Origin: Thermoflexus hugenholtzii JAD2
GTDB taxonomy: Bacteria; Chloroflexota; Dehalococcoidia; SHYB01
Direction: 5' to 3'
Assembly: GCA_945861815.1 (NCBI GenBank)
Contig: CAMAVV010000008.1
Span: 1-19,185 of the forward strand
Length of the DNA: 19,185 bases
Every line of letters starts with the position of its first letter. Position 1 is the first letter of the stretch. Below, in pieces: positions 13,452 to 19,185 of this stretch. The position numbers and the translations under genes are program-made. The notes under the pieces were generated by a model. That model was given only the letters and a program-made list of their open reading frames with translations, searched no databases and was not told where the DNA came from.

Positions 13452-14867
13452 ATGACCACCGACCACAAACCCGCCACCCAGCCCAGCCAGACCCAGATGC
13501 GCGTCTACCCGCTGGACCCGCGCGCCCTCAGCCAGGAACAGATCGCCGTCACCTTCGCCATGACGTCGCGTTCGCCCGAGCCCTTCGACGTCATCAAGAA
13601 CATCGTCTCCGAGGCAAAGGCCGCCGACTTCAATGAGAAGTGGGTCCTCAACTACGGCCACGCCTCCGTCGCCGAGCACGCCGTCATCCACATGGCCTGC
13701 GAAGACATCTCCCGCATCGCCGCCGACGATCTCGAAGATACGCGCCTTGCGTCGTATACCGAAAAGTCGTCGCGCTACCAGGTCATCGATCGTGGCAGCT
13801 TTCACATTCCCGCCGAACTGCGCGGACATCGCTTAGAGCAGACCTATGTCCAGGCCAACCAGCGCCTCTTCGATATCTACCACGCCATCCTCGAAAAGAC
13901 GATGGCTTACCTTAAGAGCCAGCATCCGCAGAAAGAGGGCGAAAAGCCAGGCGCATACAACATGCGCATTCGCCGTATCGCCACCGACCACTGCCGCTTC
14001 GCCCTCCCCGCTTCTACGCTTACGAACGTTGGCGTCACCATCAATGCCCGCACCCTTGAGCACAGCATCACCAAGCTCCTCTCCTCCGACCTCGCGGAGA
14101 CGAAAGAGCTCGGCGAGCGGATGAAGTCCCAGGGCAAGGCCATCGCGCCGACGCTCGTGAAGTATGCCGACTACAACGCCTACATCGCCGAGACGCGGCG
14201 CGGCTTGCAGAAGGTGATCGGCGAGCGCGGCAAGGATTCGGCGATCCAAGAGGGGCGCATCAGCGCGAAGCTGAAGCACCATGAGGAAGAGGCTGGACAA
14301 AAGCTGGTCGCTGCCATCCTCTTCCGCTGGTCGGGCGAAAGCTACGACGAGGCATGGCGCAAGGCCAACGAGCTGGGCCACGGGCGCGTCCCGTACGTCG
14401 AAGCGGCGCTGGGCAAACTTGGCGACCACGACGCGCCTCTGCGCGAGTTGGAGATGATCGACTACACCTTTGAGATGGAGATGGACTACGGCGCGTATCG
14501 CGAGTACAAGCGCCACCGCATGCAGACATACATCGAACAGCCCTTCACGCCCTATCGCGGCTACATCGTGCCAACCCTCGTGCGCGACGCGAAGGTTCAG
14601 CCCCTCTTCGATGAGGCGATGGAGCTATCGGCCATGGCCTTCCGCGCCATCGATGGCGCAGTGCCCGCCGTCGCGCCCTATGTGCTCACCCACGCCCACC
14701 AGCGGCGTCTCATTGCGAAGTTCAACCTTCGCGAGGCCTACCATCTGCTCAAGTTGCGCGGCTCGCCCCAGGCCCACTACACCATCCGCGAAGTCGCGCT
14801 TCAGGCCTTGGCCGAGATCGAGCGCGTCCACCCGACGCTCATTAAGTTCATCCGTCTGCGCGACTAA
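13452..14867 (+). CDS. Tandem-domain ThyX-family (FAD-dependent thymidylate synthase-like) protein
   Basis: ThyX makes dTMP from dUMP using FAD and methylene-tetrahydrofolate; ordinary ThyX is 220-260 aa. This 471-aa protein has two ThyX-like halves. Half one has NYGHASVAEHAVIHMACEDISR (from about 67), a degraded signature DTRLAS (96-101) where ThyX has RHRxxS, then SSRYQ, and a matching NARTLEHS segment (about 198). Half two keeps RHRMQT (354-359) and ends with FNLREAYHLLKLR (424-436) and a QAHYTIREVA segment equivalent to the ThyX HAQWEIRE tail. So one half keeps the RHR and the other does not. Whether it makes dTMP or has another flavin-dependent role is open. The GTG at 13431 lies inside a palindrome, so ATG 13452 is preferred; ATG 13497 is also possible. 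Confidence 0.82.
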   Translation: MTTDHKPATQPSQTQMRVYPLDPRALSQEQIAVTFAMTSRSPEPFDVIKNIVSEAKAADFNEKWVLNYGHASVAEHAVIHMACEDISRIAADDLEDTRLASYTEKSSRYQVIDRGSFHIPAELRGHRLEQTYVQANQRLFDIYHAILEKTMAYLKSQHPQKEGEKPGAYNMRIRRIATDHCRFALPASTLTNVGVTINARTLEHSITKLLSSDLAETKELGERMKSQGKAIAPTLVKYADYNAYIAETRRGLQKVIGERGKDSAIQEGRISAKLKHHEEEAGQKLVAAILFRWSGESYDEAWRKANELGHGRVPYVEAALGKLGDHDAPLRELEMIDYTFEMEMDYGAYREYKRHRMQTYIEQPFTPYRGYIVPTLVRDAKVQPLFDEAMELSAMAFRAIDGAVPAVAPYVLTHAHQRRLIAKFNLREAYHLLKLRGSPQAHYTIREVALQALAEIERVHPTLIKFIRLRD

Positions 14868-14977
14868 ACTGGCATCTGTCTCGCGATTCGTCGGTCCGCC
14901 TTTCACTCGTTTCCTTTTCATGCGCGCACCACTCGGATTGCGTGACGCCCTGTGGGGTGCCAACAGAGGGCGGATGG

Positions 14978-14983
14978 TATACT
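14978..14983 (+). promoter_or_regulatory. -10 box TATACT of the lipA-lpdA operon
   Basis: TATACT lies 33 bases before the lipA ATG, giving an expected transcription start near 14990 and a leader of about 27 nt that contains the AAAGGGG ribosome-binding site. The -35 region shows no clear match. An imperfect stem (14947-14954 with 14964-14971) lies just upstream. Confidence 0.5.
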
Positions 14984-15016
14984 GGGTTGTCGTTACCAGA
15001 AAGGGGCGCTCCTCTG

Positions 15017-15892
15017 ATGGTTGCTGAGCGAAGGCTGCCGCCCTGGTTCAAAGTAAAGTTCCCTGGCGGACAGAACTATCTCCGGCTGAAGACGCTGATG
15101 CGCCGGCAGGGCCTCCACACCATCTGTGAAGAGGCCCGCTGCCCCAACATCGGCGAATGCTGGGAGTACGGCACTGCCACCTTCATGATTCTGGGCGAGA
15201 TATGCACTCGCCGCTGCGCCTACTGCAACGTCACTACCGGCCGTCCCAACCCTGTTGACTGGGCTGAACCCCTCCGCGTTGCTGAGGCGGCCAAGACGAT
15301 GGGCCTTCAGTACGCCGTAGTTACCTCGCCGAACCGCGACGACCTTCCCGATGGTGGCGCAGCCCTCTTCGCGGCGACGATTACCGAGATTCGCAAGCAG
15401 AACCCATCCTGCAAGGTCGAGGTCCTCATCCCCGACTTCATGGGCGTCGAGCGCGATTTGCGAACCGTCCTCGATGCTGTGCCCGACGTCCTCAACCACA
15501 ATATCGAAACTGTTGTGAGCCTCTTCAAGCGCGTTCGCCCCAAAGGTGCTTACGACCGTTCTATCCAACTACTAGCGGATGTAAAGCGCTATAGCCCGTC
15601 CATGACCTCCAAGTCTGGAATCATCCTTGGCATGGGCGAGAGCGACGACGAAGTTCTCGAAACGATGGCCGACCTGCGCGAGGCCGCCTGCGACATCCTC
15701 ACCATTGGCCAGTACCTGCGCCCCTCTGAAAAGCATATCCCCGTCGCTCGTTTTCTTGCCCCTGAGCAATTCGCCTCTCTCAAGGCCCAGGGATTGGCGA
15801 TGGGCTTCAAACACGTCGAGTCGGGACCGCTGGTGCGAAGCTCCTACCACGCCCACGAGCACGCCGAGTCGGCGGCAGCAGCGACCGCCTAA
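15017..15892 (+). CDS. lipA: Lipoyl synthase
   Basis: LipA is a radical-SAM enzyme that inserts two sulfurs into protein-bound octanoyl groups, making the lipoyl cofactor used by the pyruvate dehydrogenase encoded downstream. The 291-aa product has the auxiliary cluster cysteines CEEARCPNIGEC (Cys37, 42, 48), the radical-SAM motif CTRRCAYC (Cys63, 67, 70), the RDDLPDGGA segment and the C-terminal RSSY (274-277), which coordinates the auxiliary cluster through Ser. The ATG at 15017 is preferred over an upstream in-frame ATG at 14942 because it matches family length and follows AAAGGGG at a good distance, with a -10 box behind it. lpdA begins 8 nt after its stop codon. Confidence 0.96.
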   Translation: MVAERRLPPWFKVKFPGGQNYLRLKTLMRRQGLHTICEEARCPNIGECWEYGTATFMILGEICTRRCAYCNVTTGRPNPVDWAEPLRVAEAAKTMGLQYAVVTSPNRDDLPDGGAALFAATITEIRKQNPSCKVEVLIPDFMGVERDLRTVLDAVPDVLNHNIETVVSLFKRVRPKGAYDRSIQLLADVKRYSPSMTSKSGIILGMGESDDEVLETMADLREAACDILTIGQYLRPSEKHIPVARFLAPEQFASLKAQGLAMGFKHVESGPLVRSSYHAHEHAESAAAATA

Positions 15893-15900
15893 ACACACCC

Positions 15901-17286
15901 ATGGACGCTACCTACGACGTTGTAGTGATTGGCGGCGGCCCTGGCGGCTACACGGCCGCGATTCGCGCCTCCCAGCTTGGCATGAGGGCGGCCATTGTGG
16001 AAATGGCAGAGATGGGCGGCGTCTGTCTCAACTGGGGCTGCATCCCCAGCAAGGCCCTCCTTCGCAACGCCGAAGTCGTCAACCTAGTGCGCAACGCTGG
16101 CCAGTACGGCATCACCGTTGAAAATCCTAAGTTCGATATGGCCGCCGCCATCGACCGCAGCCGCAAGGTCGTGGAGACTCGCGTCAAAGGCGTCGGCTTT
16201 CTCATGAAGAAGAACAAGATCGACGTCATCAAAGGCACGGCGCGTCTTGCGGCGGCCGGCAAGGTCGTCGTGGACGCCACTGGTCAAACGCTTACTGCCA
16301 AAAATGTCATCATCGCCACTGGCGCACAGGCCCGCGATTTGCCTGGTCTCACCCGTGACGGCAAAACCATCATCACCGCTCGCGAGGCGTTGGAGCTGCG
16401 GCAGATGCCCAAGTCCATCGCCATCGTCGGCGGCGGCGCGATCGGCTGCGAGATGGCCTACTTCTACCGCTCCTACGGCGCTGAGGTCACGGTCATCGAG
16501 ATGCTGCCGCACTTGGTGCCGAACGAAGATGAAGACGTCAGCCGCGAGCTGGAGCGCGCCCTGGCAAAACAGGGAATCGGCATCAAGGCAGGCTGCACCG
16601 TCCAGAAGGCCGAACGCGCCAACGGCATGATGAAGCTCACCCTTGGCCCTGCCCAAGAAGCCGGGACGATAGAATGCGAAAAGGTTCTGCTTGGCGTTGG
16701 CGTGAAGGCCAATAGCGATGGCATTGGGCTAGAGGCGCTCGGCGTGCAAACGACCAAGGGCTATATCAACCTCGACCACCGCATGGCCACGAACGTTCCC
16801 GGTGTCTACGCCATCGGCGATGTGACGGGCAAACTCCTCCTCGCCCATGTCGCCTCGGCGCAAGGCGTCCAGGCGGCGGAGGCCATCGTCGGCAAGCAGG
16901 TGCGCCCCTTCAAGTATGAGGACATGCCGCGCGCCACCTATTGCCAGCCCCAAGTCGCCAGCATGGGGCTAACGGAGAAGGCGGCAAAGGAAAAAGGTTA
17001 TGCTGTGAAGGTCGGCAAGTTCCCCTTCATGGCAAACGGCAAGGCCTCGGCGATCAACGCGGCAGAGGGCTTTGTGAAGATCGTTGTTGAGGCGAAGTCC
17101 GGCGAGATACTCGGCGCGCACATGATCGGCCACGACGTGACGGAGATGCTGGCCGAAGTCTCCATGACCAAGATGTTGGAAGGAACGGCGGAAGAGATCG
17201 GCAGGACGGTCCACGCCCATCCGACGCTCTCCGAGGCGCTCAAAGAGGCGAGCCTCGGCGTCTACGGCGAAGCGATCGATATCTAG
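15901..17286 (+). CDS. lpdA: Dihydrolipoyl dehydrogenase (E3)
   Basis: E3 reoxidises the dihydrolipoyl arms of 2-oxoacid dehydrogenase complexes and passes electrons to NAD+. The 461-aa flavoprotein has the FAD-binding GGGPGGYTAA (11-20), the redox disulfide in CLNWGCIPSK (Cys42, Cys47), a second nucleotide-binding GGGAIGCEMA in the NAD domain, the GVYAIGDVTG FAD segment, and the dimer-interface HAHPTLSE with catalytic His440 and Glu445. Length is normal and no lipoyl domain is fused to it. It starts 8 nt after lipA with no visible SD sequence, so translation probably depends on coupling or a weak site. Position between lipA and pdhA indicates a role in pyruvate dehydrogenase, perhaps shared with other complexes. 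Confidence 0.96.
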   Translation: MDATYDVVVIGGGPGGYTAAIRASQLGMRAAIVEMAEMGGVCLNWGCIPSKALLRNAEVVNLVRNAGQYGITVENPKFDMAAAIDRSRKVVETRVKGVGFLMKKNKIDVIKGTARLAAAGKVVVDATGQTLTAKNVIIATGAQARDLPGLTRDGKTIITAREALELRQMPKSIAIVGGGAIGCEMAYFYRSYGAEVTVIEMLPHLVPNEDEDVSRELERALAKQGIGIKAGCTVQKAERANGMMKLTLGPAQEAGTIECEKVLLGVGVKANSDGIGLEALGVQTTKGYINLDHRMATNVPGVYAIGDVTGKLLLAHVASAQGVQAAEAIVGKQVRPFKYEDMPRATYCQPQVASMGLTEKAAKEKGYAVKVGKFPFMANGKASAINAAEGFVKIVVEAKSGEILGAHMIGHDVTEMLAEVSMTKMLEGTAEEIGRTVHAHPTLSEALKEASLGVYGEAIDI

Positions 17287-17339
17287 GGGCGCAGGGCATG
17301 TCCTTTCTTAAGGACTCCGTGTGTTGCACCGGAGCGCCC
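17287..17339 (+). promoter_or_regulatory. Three-way-junction-like structured element between lpdA and pdhA
   Basis: Outer arms GGGCGC (17287-17292) and GCGCCC (17334-17339) enclose two hairpins: GTCCTT-TCTT-AAGGAC (17300-17315) and a bulged hairpin (17316-17333; TCCG, bulged T, GTG, loop TTG, CAC, CGGA). The arms abut, leaving only AGGGCAT unpaired. The element starts immediately after the lpdA stop and ends 12 bases before the pdhA SD sequence TAAGGAG (17352-17358). It could be a leader element, an RNA-processing site or a repeat insertion. No known riboswitch is recognised. Confidence 0.55.
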
Positions 17340-17363
17340 TCCCGCCTAAAGTAAGGAGCCAGT

Positions 17364-18347
17364 ATGGCGATGACGCTGAAAGAGATGCCGGTGCAAAAAG
17401 AGGTGGCCGTCGAGCTCTATCGCAAGATGGTGCTCATCCGCCGCTTCGAAGAGAAGTGCGCCGAGATGTATGGGCGCGCGAAGATCGGCGGCTTCTTGCA
17501 CCTCTATATCGGTGAAGAGGCTGTGGCCGCCGGTATGATTCCCCTCCTCCAACCCCAGGACACCATCGTCTCCCACTATCGCGAGCATGGCCATGCCATC
17601 GCCCGAGGCCTGGAGACCAAGCGCCTCATGGCTGAGCTCTTTGGCCGCTCAACAGGCACCAGTAAGGGCAAGGGCGGCTCCATGCACCTCTTCGATGACT
17701 CCAAAGGCTTCCTCGGCGGTTATGCCATCGTCGGCGGCATGATGCCCATTGCGACTGGACTTGGCCTGGCAAGCAACTATCTCAAGCAGAACGCCGTCTG
17801 CCTTTGCATCTTTGGCGATGGCGCGGTCAACCAGGGCGAGTTCCACGAGTCCTTCAACCTTGCCTCCCTCTGGAAACTCCCTGTCCTCTTCCTTTTGGAG
17901 AACAATGGCTTCGGCATGGGCACCCGCGTCGAGCGCGCCCACGCTGGCACCGAGATATTCCACCTCGCTGACGCCTTCCGCATCCCCAGCGAAAAGGTGG
18001 ACGGCATGGACCTCCTGGCCATGCGTGACGCCTCCCAGCGCGCCATCGACTACGTCCGTTCCGGCAAGGGCCCCTTCTTCCTCGAAGCGATGTGCTACCG
18101 CTTCCGCGGCCACTCCATGGCCGACCCGGTTGCCTATCGCAACAAGGAAGAAGAAGAGATATGGAAGCGAAAAGACCCCATCGCCAACTTCCGCCGTGAG
18201 ATTGAGCTGAATGCCCTTGTGACCCCGAAGATGATTGCCGATGCCGATCAGAGCGTCGAGGATGAGATCGCTGAAGCGGTCCGGTTCGCCGATGCAAGCC
18301 CGCCCCTTCCCCCAGAGGCGCTGTACGACGACATCTACAAGGAGTAG
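17364..18347 (+). CDS. pdhA: Pyruvate dehydrogenase E1 component, alpha subunit
   Basis: E1 alpha with E1 beta decarboxylates pyruvate with thiamine diphosphate and transfers the acetyl group to lipoyl-E2. The 327-aa product has the thiamine-diphosphate motif starting GDGAVNQGEFHESFN (151-165) and ending ENN (179-181), the GGSMHLFD segment (104-111), and the FRGHSMADP region near residue 250. Related acetoin or branched-chain enzymes share these features, so the pyruvate assignment rests on similarity and on the lipA-lpdA context. The ATG has a strong TAAGGAG SD sequence, and the next gene starts 5 nt after the stop. It is separated from lpdA by a 77-nt gap holding a folded element. Confidence 0.92.
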   Translation: MAMTLKEMPVQKEVAVELYRKMVLIRRFEEKCAEMYGRAKIGGFLHLYIGEEAVAAGMIPLLQPQDTIVSHYREHGHAIARGLETKRLMAELFGRSTGTSKGKGGSMHLFDDSKGFLGGYAIVGGMMPIATGLGLASNYLKQNAVCLCIFGDGAVNQGEFHESFNLASLWKLPVLFLLENNGFGMGTRVERAHAGTEIFHLADAFRIPSEKVDGMDLLAMRDASQRAIDYVRSGKGPFFLEAMCYRFRGHSMADPVAYRNKEEEEIWKRKDPIANFRREIELNALVTPKMIADADQSVEDEIAEAVRFADASPPLPPEALYDDIYKE

Positions 18348-18352
18348 CGCCG

Positions 18353-19185
18353 ATGCCTGATATGACCTATCGCGACGCCATCCGCCTGACGCTGCGGGAG
18401 GCGCTCCAGCAAGACGAACGCGTCTTTATCATGGGCGAGGACATCGGCGCATACGGCGGCGCATACGGCGTCACCAAAGGGCTGATGGCCGAGTTCGGCG
18501 AGAAGCGCATCAAGGACTCGCCCATCGCCGAGTCAGTGCTCGTCGGCGCTGGCATCGGCGCGGCGATGCGCGGCCTGCGCCCCATCGTTGAGATTATGAC
18601 CATCAACTTCAGCCTCCTGGCCTGCGACCAGATTATCAACATCGCGGCAAAGATCCATTACATGTCCGGCGGCCAGGTGAGCGTGCCTCTCGTGATTCGC
18701 ACCGTCAGCGGCGGCGGCAGCCAGCTTGCAGCGACCCACTCGCAGAGCTTTGAAGGCTTCTACGCCTCCATCCCTGGGCTAAAGGTCGTTGCGCCTGCCA
18801 CCCCTGCCGATGCGCGCGGCCTCCTCAAGTCGGCCCTCAAAGACAACAACGTCATCATCTTCGTCGAGCACTCGCTGCTCTACGGTATGAAGGGGCCGGT
18901 GCCTGACGGCGATTATGCGATCCCCATCGGCAAGGCCGACGTGAAGCGCGAAGGCAAGGACGTCACCATCGTCTCCTATCTGCGCATGACCCAGACTGCC
19001 CTCATCGCAGCGCAAGCCTTGGCGAAAGAGGGTATCGAAGCTGAAGTCGTCGATTTGCGCTCCCTGCGCCCCCTTGACCTGGCGACGGTGCTGGCCTCCG
19101 TGCGTAAGACGCACCGAGCCATAGTCGTCGAGGAGATGCCCAAGTTCGGCGGCTTTGGCGGCGAAGTCGTCGCCGGCATCATGGA
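18353..19185 (+). CDS. pdhB: Pyruvate dehydrogenase E1 component, beta subunit, 3' end cut off
   Basis: E1 beta completes the E1 heterotetramer. About 277 codons are present of a usual 325-ish. Visible are MTYRDAIRLTLREAL at the start, MGEDIGAYGGAYGVTKGL, the SPIAESVLVGAGIGAAMRGLRPI segment, THSQSFEGFYASIPGLKVVAPATPADARGLL (in two parts THSQSFEGFYASIPGL and KVVAPATPADARGLL), and VEEMPKFGGFGGEV at the window edge. AGGAG at 18340-18344, inside the end of pdhA, serves as the ribosome-binding site. The gene for the E2 acyltransferase is expected beyond the window, but this cannot be seen. Confidence 0.94.
   Translation, partial: MPDMTYRDAIRLTLREALQQDERVFIMGEDIGAYGGAYGVTKGLMAEFGEKRIKDSPIAESVLVGAGIGAAMRGLRPIVEIMTINFSLLACDQIINIAAKIHYMSGGQVSVPLVIRTVSGGGSQLAATHSQSFEGFYASIPGLKVVAPATPADARGLLKSALKDNNVIIFVEHSLLYGMKGPVPDGDYAIPIGKADVKREGKDVTIVSYLRMTQTALIAAQALAKEGIEAEVVDLRSLRPLDLATVLASVRKTHRAIVVEEMPKFGGFGGEVVAGIM

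Noticed and set aside
12363..13829. A 488-codon minus-strand open frame across the Fea1-like and ThyX genes
   Set aside because: It spans two well-supported plus-strand genes and an intergenic region, and has no start signal or domain; it is a high-GC shadow frame.

Overview
The window is a gene-dense, GC-rich stretch of bacterial chromosome that opens inside uvrB and closes inside pdhB. Gene content suggests an environmental Chloroflexota lineage (Dehalococcoidia/SAR202-like): tandem class III CoA-transferases, a double-length ThyX, a Fea1-like protein, and a lipA-lpd-pdhAB cluster. This placement is an inference from gene content and style, not from any marker comparison. No rRNA, tRNA, CRISPR array or transposase was seen.

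Region 1 (1-5213) is two divergent gene blocks. Reading leftward are a short PucR-type HTH protein, a one-domain molybdate-binding Mop protein (the two genes overlap by 50 nt), a lower-GC GIY-YIG nuclease and uvrB. Reading rightward is modABC, a complete molybdate ABC transporter with ATGA overlaps at both junctions. The HTH and Mop genes together supply the two modules that are fused in the classical regulator ModE.

Region 2 (5214-6933) is a 304-bp intergenic stretch packed with short repeats and hairpins. It is followed by an orphan beta-class DNA methyltransferase, whose -10 box lies so close to its ATG that the mRNA is probably leaderless, and by a 99-aa unknown.

Region 3 (6930-10631, all leftward) holds an alpha/beta hydrolase, then a promoter-led operon of two overlapping CaiB/BaiF CoA-transferases and a small two-helix membrane protein. 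One CoA-transferase keeps the catalytic Asp and the other has Gln there, which suggests a heteromeric enzyme.

Region 4 (10632-14867, rightward) holds a class III aminotransferase behind a perfect operator-like palindrome and a TATAAT box, a Fea1-family protein with no export signal, and a tandem-domain ThyX protein whose upstream region carries a promoter and a 19-bp palindrome.

Region 5 (15017-19185, rightward) is lipoate-dependent oxidative metabolism: lipA (cofactor synthesis), lpdA (E3), pdhA (E1 alpha) and pdhB (E1 beta, cut by the window end). A strongly folded three-way-junction element sits between lpdA and pdhA. One of its arms, a hairpin with a bulged T, recurs in the intergenic region near 5400, so it may belong to a dispersed repeat family.
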